A DNA stretch of 64,000 bases from Spirosoma sp. KCTC 42546 (GTDB lineage Bacteria; Bacteroidota; Bacteroidia; Cytophagales; Spirosomataceae). The notes below the pieces were generated by a model. That model was not told where the DNA came from. It searched no databases and saw nothing but the letters and a program-made list of their open reading frames with translations. Positions within the stretch are counted from its first letter, which is position 1; every line of letters starts with the position of its first letter. Both the position numbers and the translations under genes were made by a program. This document shows positions 25,003 to 34,500 of this stretch, in pieces. Location of the stretch: contig NZ_CP041360.1 in assembly GCF_006965485.1 (NCBI RefSeq), forward strand, positions 496,001 through 560,000, in the 5' to 3' direction.

Positions 25003-25509
25003 CTAGTCAACGGTATATTCCCACCACAGCATGTCTTCAATCTGGTCGAATAACCGGAAACCATTCTTTTCCAGTACTTTCTGCGAGGCTACATTATCGG
25101 CCGTTGTATCGGCTACTACGCGCAACACGCCGGGTTGCTGGTTTGCCCACGTCACCAACCCGCTCACCATTTCGGTCATGTACCCCTTTCGATGAAAGGC
25201 TGGATAGGTTCCATAGCCAATCTCAATTGTTCCGGTCTCATCGGGCTCGCCCTTAAACTTCGCTTCGGCTACAAACTGCTGATTCTGGCGATCAATAGCC
25301 AGCCATAGGGTATGATAGAGTGGATTAAAGGTAGGGTCCTGTAAGCGGGGTATGGTAAAATACTTGATGATGCTTAACACCGGTTCCACGGCTTCTCGGT
25401 GGCCTTTCTTTAAGCCTAGCGTAGCTTCCAGTTGGTGGTTATCCGCAATATGGAGCCGAATTTGATGAAGATTCAGCGGAATTAACGTCAAACGGGGTGT
25501 TTCGATCAT
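25003..25509 (-). CDS. GNAT-family N-acetyltransferase
   Basis: A 168-residue acetyltransferase of the RimJ/RimL-like group. It begins MIETPRLTLIPL, has the central GTIEIGYGTYPAFHRKGYMTEMVSGL acetyl-CoA-binding block, and ends with VLRVVADTTADNVASQKVLEKNGF. The substrate is unknown. The gene starts 12 bases after the stop of the SDR gene at 25522 on the same strand, so the two are almost surely one transcript. Confidence 0.93.
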   Translation of the reverse strand: MIETPRLTLIPLNLHQIRLHIADNHQLEATLGLKKGHREAVEPVLSIIKYFTIPRLQDPTFNPLYHTLWLAIDRQNQQFVAEAKFKGEPDETGTIEIGYGTYPAFHRKGYMTEMVSGLVTWANQQPGVLRVVADTTADNVASQKVLEKNGFRLFDQIEDMLWWEYTVD

Positions 25510-25521
25510 GGCAGATGACTT

Positions 25522-26304
25522 TCATACTTGGCCTTCACTAACACTCCAGCCCCCATCAACGGTGAGCACCTGGCCAGTTGTAAAGGCTGAATAATCAGAC
25601 ATGAAATAAACGGCTGCTCCATCCAGATCGTCGGGATGGCCGATACGTCCACCATCAAGAGGTTGCTTGGTTTTGGTAAAGGCCAGGATTGTATCGTCAT
25701 TGGTGGCTCGTTGGGCCATTGGGGTCTCGACCAGTGCTGGCGCTAGTACATTAACGCGAATGTTATCATTGGCATAATAGGCCGCTACTGACTTCGTGAA
25801 GCCAATCACAGCCGATTTCATGGCTGCGTAGGCATGAGTCGCAAAATAGGTGGGTGAGGGCCGGGACCCTAATACAGAACCCATATTCAGAATAACACCG
25901 CCACTACTCTGTGCCCGAAACGCCCGGACAGCCGCCTGATTCGATAGCATCAATGACGTCAGGTTAAGGTTAACCGTGTAATTCCAGCCATCAAGCGTAA
26001 TATCATGAAGAGGACCATCACCGAACCGTCGGCCACTGCCACCGGCTACGTGGTATAAGCCGTCGAAACCACCAAAAATCTGCTGACACAGGGCTATAGC
26101 TTTTGGCGCTGTTTGTGGATCGGAGGCATCCCCCGACATGGCCAGTCCATTGCCATCGAGCTGTTTTTCGGCTTCTGTGCAGCTTTCTGAATTACGCCCA
26201 ACGACAACCACCTGTGCTCCCTCCCGCACGAACGCCAACGCAGCCGACAGGCCCATACCTGTTGTACCCCCGATGACGACAATCTTTTTATTTTCTAACC
26301 ACAT
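25522..26304 (-). CDS. SDR-family oxidoreductase (classical)
   Basis: A 260-residue classical SDR. It has the nucleotide motif GGTTGMGLSAA near residues 12-22, an acidic/basic NADP-type RNSES segment, a modified NNAG (VAGGSG), the catalytic Tyr-x3-Lys in HAYAAMKSA and the C-terminal VDGGWSVSEG. Unlike the SDR at 208-996, its catalytic residues are intact. The substrate cannot be named. It is the upstream gene of a pair with the GNAT gene. Confidence 0.92.
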   Translation of the reverse strand: MWLENKKIVVIGGTTGMGLSAALAFVREGAQVVVVGRNSESCTEAEKQLDGNGLAMSGDASDPQTAPKAIALCQQIFGGFDGLYHVAGGSGRRFGDGPLHDITLDGWNYTVNLNLTSLMLSNQAAVRAFRAQSSGGVILNMGSVLGSRPSPTYFATHAYAAMKSAVIGFTKSVAAYYANDNIRVNVLAPALVETPMAQRATNDDTILAFTKTKQPLDGGRIGHPDDLDGAAVYFMSDYSAFTTGQVLTVDGGWSVSEGQV

Positions 26305-26425
26305 GGCGATATTGGATAATCGAATTGGAATTTAATCATGCAAGAAACGAAATAGGTTGGCTATCGGCAACCCGTCTGTAGTTTTATATAGCTTATGGTG
26401 ATATTCAAGTAAATGAACAATAAGT

Positions 26426-26460
26426 ATAGGGGCAAGCAGTGCTAAACCACTTGCCCCTAT
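26426..26460. terminator. Hairpin terminator between leftward genes
   Basis: A perfect 11-bp stem ATAGGGGCAAG/CTTGCCCCTAT with a 13-base loop lies 10 bases beyond the stop codon of the leftward Gfo/Idh gene at 26470. Its flanks are AT-rich. Confidence 0.75.
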
Positions 26461-26469
26461 TTATATGGC

Positions 26470-27663
26470 TTACACAATATCCCGTTCAATAATCTTTCCG
26501 CTGGCTTTCTCTTTCAGAATCACCTTGTTCCGGCCGTCGTGGGTCATTTCCTGTTTGATCAGGTAATGATCCGCATCGTACTCAACTAGCGTCGATTCGG
26601 GTTTGAGGCCTTCCTGACCACGCCAGACGGGTAGGTGTACTTTTTCCCACTGCTTGGTTTCGGCCGATTTGTAGGCTGCGTCCAATACGGCGTTTACTAC
26701 ATAGCCATCGTAGAAGGTTTCGGCGGGGTCACGACCTTCTTCCTGCGATTTGAACATGTCGGTAAACATGTGATTATAGCCAAGGTCATTTACTTCATCG
26801 CCAACTGGAAAGAGCCAGCCCGAATTGGATTCTGCTTTTTCGGCTATATAATCACCCCCTTTGCCGGTTGTAAACATCTCAAAGCCCGTCCGCAGGAAGT
26901 TATTGATCCAGATCGTGCCTTCGGTTCCCATCACTTCGTCGCGCAGGTCCATACCACCCCGGAAAGTCCAGCTTACTTCAAACTGGCCGATGGCCCCGTT
27001 TTCGTATTTCACTAAAGCAATAGCGTGATCTTCGGCGTCGATGGGTTTTACCTGCGTAGCGGCCCAACACATGACTTCAACGGGTTTTACATCTTTCCCG
27101 ATAAAATTCCGGGCTATTTCAACGCAGTGGCAACCTAAATCGAGCATGCAACCGCCACCGGCCTGCTCTTTGTCCCAGAACCAGTCGGAGTGAGGGCCGG
27201 GGTGGGTTTCGCGGGATTTTGCCCAGAGAATTCGGCCCAGAGCGCCATTTTTAACGCTCTCCAGCGATTTCAGGAACTTAGGTGTGTAGCAGAGATCTTC
27301 CAGATAACCGGCAAAAATTCCCGCTTCTTCAACGGTTTTCATCATACGCAGGGCTTCTTCGCCCGTGCGGCCTAATGGTTTTGTACAAACCACTGATTTC
27401 TTGTGTTTCGCGCACAAATTGACCGCTGTTTCATGAATGTTGTTGGGCAGAGCGATACAAACCATATCCACATCAGGATTGGCAATGATTTCTTCCATAT
27501 CGGTCGACGCAAACTCACAGCCGTAGTCGGCTTTAAATTTATCGGCAGTTTCCTGACGACGGGCATAAATGGCTACCACTTTGTCGCGGCTGCGCTGACC
27601 GTGGATGGATTCGGCATAGAAGCGGCCAATGAAGCCGCCCCCAAGCATGGCAATACGTTGCAT
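26470..27663 (-). CDS. Gfo/Idh/MocA-family oxidoreductase (cytoplasmic)
   Basis: A 397-residue NAD(P)-dependent oxidoreductase without a signal peptide. It has the Rossmann motif [15 protein letters not shown], the conserved [15 protein letters not shown] (the EKP position reads TKP), and the C-terminal domain with [19 protein letters not shown]. The last block carries the Asp and His usually involved in catalysis. It is probably a sugar or inositol-type dehydrogenase. A terminator follows, and the divergent pnuC gene starts 74 bases upstream. Confidence 0.9.
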   Translation of the reverse strand: MQRIAMLGGGFIGRFYAESIHGQRSRDKVVAIYARRQETADKFKADYGCEFASTDMEEIIANPDVDMVCIALPNNIHETAVNLCAKHKKSVVCTKPLGRTGEEALRMMKTVEEAGIFAGYLEDLCYTPKFLKSLESVKNGALGRILWAKSRETHPGPHSDWFWDKEQAGGGCMLDLGCHCVEIARNFIGKDVKPVEVMCWAATQVKPIDAEDHAIALVKYENGAIGQFEVSWTFRGGMDLRDEVMGTEGTIWINNFLRTGFEMFTTGKGGDYIAEKAESNSGWLFPVGDEVNDLGYNHMFTDMFKSQEEGRDPAETFYDGYVVNAVLDAAYKSAETKQWEKVHLPVWRGQEGLKPESTLVEYDADHYLIKQEMTHDGRNKVILKEKASGKIIERDIV

Positions 27664-27737
27664 AAAGGTTCAGGTAAAAGGTTAATCCGTACTTTCGTAA
27701 CACTAAATAGCTACAATCTCGACTGATAACGCCATTC

Positions 27738-28412
27738 ATGCCCAACTTTTTTGACATCCATACCATTTTCTTTACGTTATGGGATTACCCCATGAGTTAT
27801 CTGGAGTTCTTCGGTGTGGTCAGTGGATCGGCGGCTACCTGGCTGGCGGCCAAAGCGCATGTCTGGAGTTGGCCCATTGGAGCCGCCAGTGTACTGCTTT
27901 TTTTCTTTCTGTTCTATCAGATCCAACTGTATCCAGATATGTTTTTGCAGGTGTTTTTCTTCGTAACCAACCTACAGGGCTGGTGGCGCTGGACACACCC
28001 AACCGTTGATGAAGCCGATCAACGGAATGAACTTCGCATTACCCGGTTAGTAGGACGCCCGTTGGTACTGGTCTTGCTTGGTGGTGTGGTGGCTACCGGA
28101 ATCATGGGCACGTTTGCGCAGAATCTGCATGTCTGGTTTCCGGTCATGTTTAGCAAACCCAGCGCTTTTCCGTATCTGGATTCGTTCACGACGGTTATGA
28201 GCATTATTGGTACGTTTATGATGATCCATAAAAAACTGGAATGCTGGTGGGTATGGCTGGTCATTGATATCATCAGCACGTATATGTACTTTAATAAGGG
28301 CGTGAAGTTGGTGGGCGTGGAGTATGCTATTTTCTGTCTGATTGCCTTTCAGGGTGCCTGGCACTGGACACGGGAGTACCGAAGCTATCCGGTACAAACC
28401 GCTTTAAAGTAG
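27738..28412 (+). CDS. pnuC: Nicotinamide riboside transporter PnuC
   Basis: The 224-residue inner-membrane protein has about seven helices and the PnuC pattern SYLEFFGVVSGSAATWLAAK, VLLFFFLFYQIQLYPDM and NLQGWWRWTHP (the WxxW-type motif after helix 3). It imports nicotinamide riboside. It is followed by a lipoprotein gene and then a NadR-like bifunctional enzyme on the same strand, a clear NAD-salvage context. The 17 residues before SYLEFFGV look extended; a second ATG at 27792 would also fit. No riboswitch is recognised upstream. Confidence 0.94.
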   Translation: MPNFFDIHTIFFTLWDYPMSYLEFFGVVSGSAATWLAAKAHVWSWPIGAASVLLFFFLFYQIQLYPDMFLQVFFFVTNLQGWWRWTHPTVDEADQRNELRITRLVGRPLVLVLLGGVVATGIMGTFAQNLHVWFPVMFSKPSAFPYLDSFTTVMSIIGTFMMIHKKLECWWVWLVIDIISTYMYFNKGVKLVGVEYAIFCLIAFQGAWHWTREYRSYPVQTALK

Positions 28413-28505
28413 CCTCTCTGGCTAGTCAAGCTTTAGGCGATGTGTCGCGACAACCTTTCGTTGGGTTCTGGGGTCTAGCTGAATGAACACAATCGATCGT
28501 TACCA

Positions 28506-28913
28506 ATGAAACACATTGTATTTATCCTGTCTGTATGGACCGTTCTGGCTTGTTCTAAATCAGATACATTAACGCCAATGGATAATCTCGTAGGCACCTG
28601 GCGATTAACTTCTTATTGCAAGCCTACCAGTGGGTCAACCTGTACGGCTGTCACGGTACCTACTACCCAGAGTGTGTATGTCTCATTCGGCAAGAATGGA
28701 ACCTTTACGGAATCGTATGAAAATACGAAACCGGGGGAGTATAGTTTTCTGGGTTGTGGTAGTGGTAAATACGTTATCGAGGGAGATAATGTACGAATTA
28801 CGGCTTTATGTATGTCGTCTCTAGGAGGGAAGCTAATGCCCGTGGTTTCAATTACTGCGAAGCAACTTGTATTGAATCCATTTGGTACGGGTGAGTATAT
28901 TTTTGTCAGGTAG
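28506..28913 (+). CDS. Lipocalin-like lipoprotein
   Basis: This 135-residue product has a lipoprotein signal peptide with lipobox VLAC (Cys at residue 16). A single small beta-barrel-like domain follows, beginning NLVGTWRLTSYC with the G-x-W lipocalin-type motif. Five further cysteines are present and could form disulfides. Such proteins are common and largely uncharacterised in Bacteroidota. It sits between pnuC and nadR, with its stop only one base before the nadR start, so co-transcription with nadR is very likely. A link to nicotinamide riboside uptake is inference. Confidence 0.82.
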   Translation: MKHIVFILSVWTVLACSKSDTLTPMDNLVGTWRLTSYCKPTSGSTCTAVTVPTTQSVYVSFGKNGTFTESYENTKPGEYSFLGCGSGKYVIEGDNVRITALCMSSLGGKLMPVVSITAKQLVLNPFGTGEYIFVR

Positions 28914-28914
28914 C

Positions 28915-29886
28915 ATGACAACGGGCCTGGTTTTTGGGAAGTTTATGCCGGTCCATACGGGGCATTTGGCGCTGATTGAATTCGCCCGAAAGCAATGCGA
29001 TCAACTCATCGTGTCGATGACCATTTCGCCCGATGACATAATTTCTCCTGATATCCGATTTCAATGGCTGACGGAATTACTAGCTCCTTATTCTACCATA
29101 GAGGTTGTTGCGGAAACGAATGAGTTTCACGATCCAACCTTGCCGTTGTGGGAGGTTACCAAATTGTGGGCCGCTTTTATTAAACGACGTTTTCCGGAAG
29201 TGAGCGTGTTTTTTTCGTCGGAGGACTATGCGATTCCCTTAGCGCATCATTCGGGGTTACGGCACGTTTCCTTTGATCCTCCTCGTCAGCAGGTTCCTGT
29301 TTCGGCTACACTGATTCGGCAACAGCCAGCCCGGTACTGGGAGTTTATTCCAGCTATAGTACGTCCTTATTTCGTTAAAAAAATATGTTTGTACGGCCCC
29401 GAGAGCGTTGGTAAAACCACGATGGCCCGCCAGTTAGCTGCCGACTACCATACGATTTTTGTTCCCGAAATGGCTCGTGATCTAATTACCTCCAACGAGT
29501 TTACACTAGACGATTTTGTGCGAATAGGCTACGCACAAACGGAAGCCGTATGGCAAGCGGAGAAACTGGCGAACCGGGTTCTATTTTGCGATACGGACGT
29601 TATTACAACGCAGATCTATTCGGACGTTTATCTGCATGACGTGCCGCCTGTATTGTATGAATTGGAGCTTCAGGTACACTATGATGCCTATATTATGTTA
29701 GCTATTGATGTTCCCTGGGTTGCCGATGAGCTACGCGATCAGGGACATCGCCGATCTGAAATGCAGGCTCGCTTTCGGGAGGAGCTTGACCGCCGAAACT
29801 TACCTTACTATTTTGTAAGTGGCTCATATTCAGAACGCATGGATACAGTAAGTAGAATTACGCAAAAGCTGCTCTATGGCGCTTAA
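28915..29886 (+). CDS. nadR: NadR-like NMN adenylyltransferase/ribosylnicotinamide kinase
   Basis: From the ATG at 28915 the protein has 323 residues. The N-terminal nucleotidyltransferase domain has GKFMPVHTGH (the HxGH motif) and VSATLIR (the ISxTxxR motif). The C-terminal kinase domain starts with Walker A GPESVGKTTMA and contains VPEMARDLI and CDTDVITT. No N-terminal HTH repressor is present, unlike enterobacterial NadR. It would phosphorylate imported nicotinamide riboside and adenylate NMN to NAD, completing the PnuC route encoded upstream. Confidence 0.94.
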   Translation: MTTGLVFGKFMPVHTGHLALIEFARKQCDQLIVSMTISPDDIISPDIRFQWLTELLAPYSTIEVVAETNEFHDPTLPLWEVTKLWAAFIKRRFPEVSVFFSSEDYAIPLAHHSGLRHVSFDPPRQQVPVSATLIRQQPARYWEFIPAIVRPYFVKKICLYGPESVGKTTMARQLAADYHTIFVPEMARDLITSNEFTLDDFVRIGYAQTEAVWQAEKLANRVLFCDTDVITTQIYSDVYLHDVPPVLYELELQVHYDAYIMLAIDVPWVADELRDQGHRRSEMQARFREELDRRNLPYYFVSGSYSERMDTVSRITQKLLYGA

Positions 29887-30011
29887 TCCAGTCAATAAAA
29901 TAGGACGTTTTTTAGATTGTCAAGTATAAAGCAAAAATTATTAATTATGATTATTTAAAGAATTTTAGCCTATAACCCATTGATAATTATGATATTACTA
30001 ATATTGTACTA

Positions 30012-30019
30012 TAATTTTG
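30012..30019 (+). promoter_or_regulatory. Putative Bacteroidota -7 box for the CBM48 gene
   Basis: TAATTTTG matches TAnnTTTG exactly, 26 bases before the ATG at 30046, in an AT-rich stretch. No TTG was found at the expected upstream spacing, so the call is tentative. Confidence 0.45.
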
Positions 30020-30045
30020 CAGTAGAAACCAAACAGTAAACCTCT

Positions 30046-30354
30046 ATGGCAGTTGCCAAACAATTTCTAAAAAGCAAACCGCTTGCAAAAGTAACGTTTG
30101 AATTGTCGGCTGAGGCCGTCAACGGCGCAAAAACGGTCGCTCTGGCCGGTGAATTTAATAGCTGGGACCCTAGTGCCCAGGTTCTGAAGAAGCAGAAAGA
30201 TGGTTCGTACAAAACGACCGTTGAACTGCCAGTGGGTGGCGAGTATCAATACCGCTACATTTTAGATGGTACGACCTGGACGAACGATTGGGCTGCTGAT
30301 AAATACGTAGCCAGTGGCGTTTCTAGCGATGAGAACTCTGTTGTTGTTCTCTAA
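30046..30354 (+). CDS. Stand-alone CBM48/isoamylase early-set domain protein
   Basis: The 102-residue protein is a single Ig-like glycan-binding domain of the AMPK-beta/CBM48 type. Seen are VALAGEFNSWDPSAQ, the KQKDGSYKTTVELPVGGEYQYRYILDG block and a final WTNDWAADKYV. The Trp and Asn residues that contact alpha-glucans in AMPK-beta are present. Without a catalytic domain it probably binds glycogen or regulates a glycogen enzyme. The glucan phosphorylase-like gene is 7 kb away. It is monocistronic. Confidence 0.9.
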   Translation: MAVAKQFLKSKPLAKVTFELSAEAVNGAKTVALAGEFNSWDPSAQVLKKQKDGSYKTTVELPVGGEYQYRYILDGTTWTNDWAADKYVASGVSSDENSVVVL

Positions 30355-30374
30355 ACAAGACATTTACTGAACAC

Positions 30375-30424
30375 GATAAATGGGTAACCAGGCTGGTCAG
30401 TAGACCACTGATTACCCATTTATC
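30375..30424. terminator. Hairpin between convergent genes
   Basis: Arms GATAAATGGGTAA (30375-30387) and TTACCCATTTATC (30412-30424) are perfect, with a smaller GGT/ACC stem in the loop. It lies between the CBM48 gene and the convergent sugar-isomerase gene. Confidence 0.6.
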
Positions 30425-30469
30425 ATATTCAGTCTATTAGTCCTTCACAACCGACCGAGACGGTCGGCG

Positions 30470-31420
30470 CTACACGGTAAAGCTGTCAGACTCGACGTAG
30501 GCTTTGATCAGAGCCACTTCGCCCTCTTTTCCCTGTTGGGATTTGCCGTGTTCCATACCAAAAATGAACTCCTTATTCTCGGCTTTCTGTTTCTGGTAAA
30601 TGTGTTTGAATACGTTTTTATAATTGATTTCACCCGTGGTTGGCTCATTCCGGCCCGGATTGTCGCCAATTTGAAAATAGCCAATTTCACTCCAGCACCA
30701 ATCGATGTGCGGAATAATGTGCCCTTCGTTTTTTTGCATGTGGTAGATATCGAATAGAATCTTACATGAAGGACTATTGACCGCCCGACAGATTTCATAC
30801 GTCTGGTCGGAGGTGCGCAGAAACAGGTTTGGCGTATCGCTCAGTGGTTCCAGTACCATGGTTAGGTTACCCGCTGCCAGAATGTCGGCTCCCCGGCGAA
30901 GGGCGTCAATTACGTTACCGGTCTGAATACCAATGGGCAGTTTTCGCTCGAAATCGCCGGGTACAACCGTGGTGAGCTTCGTGTTGCAGCGCTTGGCTGT
31001 TTCAACGGCTTTTTTGCAGCCATTCAGGAAAATGTCGATGTACTCCTGCTTCCCGGCAGCGAGGGTATTTTGCCCGTTACCGCCTTTATCGAGTACGAAC
31101 ACGCCCATGGTTATTCCCAGGCGGGCCATCTCTTCACCCAGTTTGGTTTGTAAGGCAGGGTCGCGGCCCATCATGCCGTTGTCTTCCATTGCTGTAAAAC
31201 CCATGTCGGCCATGAACTTTAACTGGTCGATGAGGTCTTTGCCCGCGCTGTTTTCAAACATGCCAAAGTGCGGGGCATATTTGAGCTTGAAGTTATTCTT
31301 AGCCAGAAAATTAGGCTGAGAATGCCAGTTCTCGGCTAGTGATTCGCCCGAAACGGCGGCACCGGTCAGGCCTAAGCCAGCTGCGCCAAAAGTTGATTTT
31401 ACGAAGTTGCGTCGTTGCAT
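30470..31420 (-). CDS. Exported TIM-barrel sugar isomerase (hydroxypyruvate isomerase-like)
   Basis: The 316-residue protein has an N-terminal export signal (MQRRNFVKSTFGAAGLGLTG) with a twin-arginine-like RRNFVK. An AP-endonuclease-2-type TIM barrel follows. Conserved metal-site segments include MVLEPLSD (Glu), CKILFDIYHMQ (Asp, His), YFQIGDNPGRNEP and FIFGMEHGKS. Family members isomerise or epimerise sugars or hydroxypyruvate. With the Tat-exported Gfo/Idh protein and the periplasmic cytochrome dehydrogenase nearby, a periplasmic sugar-oxidation role is plausible but unproven. The gene is leftward, downstream of the dehydrogenase gene on the same strand. Confidence 0.88.
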   Translation of the reverse strand: MQRRNFVKSTFGAAGLGLTGAAVSGESLAENWHSQPNFLAKNNFKLKYAPHFGMFENSAGKDLIDQLKFMADMGFTAMEDNGMMGRDPALQTKLGEEMARLGITMGVFVLDKGGNGQNTLAAGKQEYIDIFLNGCKKAVETAKRCNTKLTTVVPGDFERKLPIGIQTGNVIDALRRGADILAAGNLTMVLEPLSDTPNLFLRTSDQTYEICRAVNSPSCKILFDIYHMQKNEGHIIPHIDWCWSEIGYFQIGDNPGRNEPTTGEINYKNVFKHIYQKQKAENKEFIFGMEHGKSQQGKEGEVALIKAYVESDSFTV

Positions 31421-31429
31421 AGTAAGGGG

Positions 31430-31533
31430 AACCGGGATTTAGCTGATTTTACTGACCGACTTTGATTTTACAAATAGATTTTCGCTGAAAATAAAAATCA
31501 AAGTCAGTCAGTAAAATCAGCTAAATCCCGGTT
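31430..31533. repeat. 40-bp-arm inverted repeat, sister of the repeat at 21505
   Basis: Arms 31430-31469 and 31494-31533 are reverse complements with one mismatch and a 24-base loop. The outer 19 bases (AATCAGCTAAATCCCGGTT, 31515-31533) are the word also found at 21638-21656. The repeat fills the gap between the isomerase start and the end of the upstream dehydrogenase gene. Confidence 0.92.
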
Positions 31534-31537
31534 CAGG

Positions 31538-34500
31538 TTATTTTTTCTTGAGACTGGCTAAATATTCAACTAAATCGACTAATTCCTGGGTACTCATGGC
31601 CTCCTGTAAGCCTGATGGCATCATGGAGGAATCTATTTGTTTCATGGAGACAACGTCAGACATTTTGTAGTTCTGAGTTACACCACCGGGGAACTTCATT
31701 TGCAGATCGGTTTCGGTTTTGCTGGACACAATACCGGTCATGGAACTGCCGTCTTTAAACTTAACGTCCCATCCTTCAAAGCCAAAACTGATACCCGCGT
31801 CGGGGTGTAAAATAGCTAGATATTGGCCTTCTTTGGGCAGTTTAGAGCCAATTTCGGATAGTTTTGGGCCAAAGTCCATGCCGTCGCCATTCACCTGATG
31901 GCAGGTAGAGCAGTTGTTTTTAAAGGTAACTATACCCTTTGTTGCGTCACCAGTTAAGGCAAGCAATTCATTCAGGCCGGGTAGTTTTTTGCCTTCAGCG
32001 CTCTTGCCGCCATCTAAAAAACTGGCCGCCTGCTGACGAACATTTTTTCGCCAGTCGTTACTAACACCCTGCACCGCAGCCTTTTTGTAATCGCCTTTAA
32101 TGTCGCCGGATTTTAGGAGAGATACGACCAGATCCGCACCTTCCATACTACCCCCCAGCGACCGAGTGGCTTCCCGACGTAATGAAGCCGGGCGTTTATC
32201 GTCTAATGCAACTGTTTTCAGGATACCAATGGATTCTTTGTTTCCGATACGGCGTAAGGCTACGAGCATGCTGGTAGCGGCTTCGGTATCTTTATCATCT
32301 ATAACTTCCCAAACCAGTGGACTTCCTCCCTGCTTCAACAATTGCCGGGCGGCATCGCGTCCCATACCATCCATCGCCTTCTTCACAGCTAATTGTTGGA
32401 GATTAGCATTTTCGGAAACCGGTTCGTAACGCGTTACAAGTTCAATGTATTCGGGCGTTCCGTATACGTCTTTCATCAATTTGGTAAGCGCTGTGGTAGC
32501 CACCGGCGAACTTTTTACGAAAGCAGGGTCGAGGTGGCGTAATGCCAGTTTGGTAACGTCAGTTGAGTTGCTGTTGACTTGTAAAATACTCAGCAGGGCA
32601 GTTGATTTTTCGGTGGCACCGGGGTTAAAGTCGAATGCCCGGAAGTAGCGCAGCCGCTGGCTCAGGTCAACCGAAGGATCACCGGCGAGTTTAGCCAACA
32701 GCGGAACAGATTCTTTTGTACGAGCCCGCCAGACTATGTCACGGCCACTGGCATTGGCGAGCGGGTCACTTTTCATCTGCTTTATCCAGGCCGTGTAGTA
32801 GCTATCCCAATTGCCTTCGGCTCCGATGCCTAAGGCTTCCAGATACCATCGGTCTTTACCATCGTACTGACTAGCCAGTTGTGCCCATAGCGCGGGAGCA
32901 TCAGGAGATGCACTTCGACGAAGAGCAATAATGCACTCTCTGCGTACTTGTGCGTCCGGGTCGTTGACCAACTGCTTTAGGTATGGAATTACATCAAGTT
33001 TTAGTTCACGAGCGGCCCGGAGTGCGGTAATCCGTAAATCGGGATTGGTGCTTTTTAGTGCCGTTTCAATGTATTTTGGGCCTTTGTCCAGCTTGCTCAA
33101 CAGCCACAATGCGCGGGCTTGCATCCGTGGATTATCTGACGATTTATACAGATTGGCTAATGGTTTTTCCGCTTTTTTGTCGAGTTCACGCAGTTTCTGC
33201 CAACCCGCATAGCGGATAGACATATTTGGGCTTTGTAAGGCATCGATAGCACCAGCCGTAGTTGTAAGATCCACCTTAGGCATGGTGTAAGGCGAGTTCG
33301 GTGGAGCTACGCGATACACGCGCCCCCGGTTCTGATCGCCCGCCTGGTGGCCTCCTACGCCTGGATCGTACCAGTCGGCAATGATGAGCGAACCATCGGG
33401 TGCTACGCATACGTCCGCAGGTCGGAACCACTGGTCACGGGCGCCTTCGAGTACATTCACAATTTCGGCTTTATAACCCGCTCCATCTTTCTGCACCGGA
33501 TACGACCGTACCACATTGGGGCCCGCATCGCAGTGAATCATTTGATTCCGGAAAACTTCGGGCAGGAGTTTACCTTCGTATACAATCATTCCCGTTGGCG
33601 AACCGGCCCCGGTCTGGAGGAGGTTGGGTACCACGCCAGGGTCGTTTAAGTGCCAGTGTCGACGGGGGATTTCGGGCTCTATATTTTCGCGATTGGCTTG
33701 CCAGCCTGCGCCCGTCATTTCGTCGGTATAGCCGTAGTTACCCCCTTCCATGACGTAGTTGATCCGAACGCCCTTGTTGCCATCATCGTCGTTATCCGAC
33801 TGCCAGAGCGTTCCGTACGAATCAACGGCGACCTCATAGTTATTCCGAAAATTCTGGGCCAGCATTTCCACGTTTTTTCCGTCGGGGTCGCAGCGGAATA
33901 CCATGCCCATTTTGAAATTCTGCTTATTGATGGTTTTACCGGTAACCATATCCGTAACGGCATTACCGTCTTTATCGAGAAGCTGGCCACCTTCGTTTCC
34001 GAAGTTAAAATACCATTTACCATCGGGCCCGAACACAAACGTGTGCATGCCGTGGTCGTGCTGTTCTCCCCCTATACCAGTGAAAAGCAACTCTTTTTTG
34101 TCGGCTCTATCGTCGCCGTTTTCGTCGGTGAGAACCCACACATTGGGGCTGTCGGAAACGATAACTTTATTGCCCTGCACCCAAATACCCAACGGTGATT
34201 CGATACTCGGGTCCTGGTAGAATACTTTCGAAACGTCGGCTTTACCGTCGCCGTTGGTATCTTCCAGAATCACAATGCGGTCGCCTTCTTTGTGAGTCGG
34301 GTTACCGTTGATAGCCGGGCGGTAATTATAGGCTTCACACACCCACACCCGACCTCGTGAATCTACATCGATGTCGGTTGGGTTCGTTAGCATCGGCTCC
34401 GAAGCAAAAAGAGTCGCTTCCAGGCCGGGGGCTACGTTCAGGCTCCCAACGGCATATTTAGGGTCGTGTTTATCGTCGTCGTTCAGTTTGGCAAACAGCC

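Noticed and set aside
27664..27737. Riboswitch upstream of pnuC
   Set aside because: The divergent gap is only 74 bases and shows no TPP- or NAD-type riboswitch pattern.
33650..34198. 182-codon antisense frame inside the dehydrogenase gene
   Set aside because: It lies wholly opposite a strong coding gene with clear family motifs; treated as a shadow.
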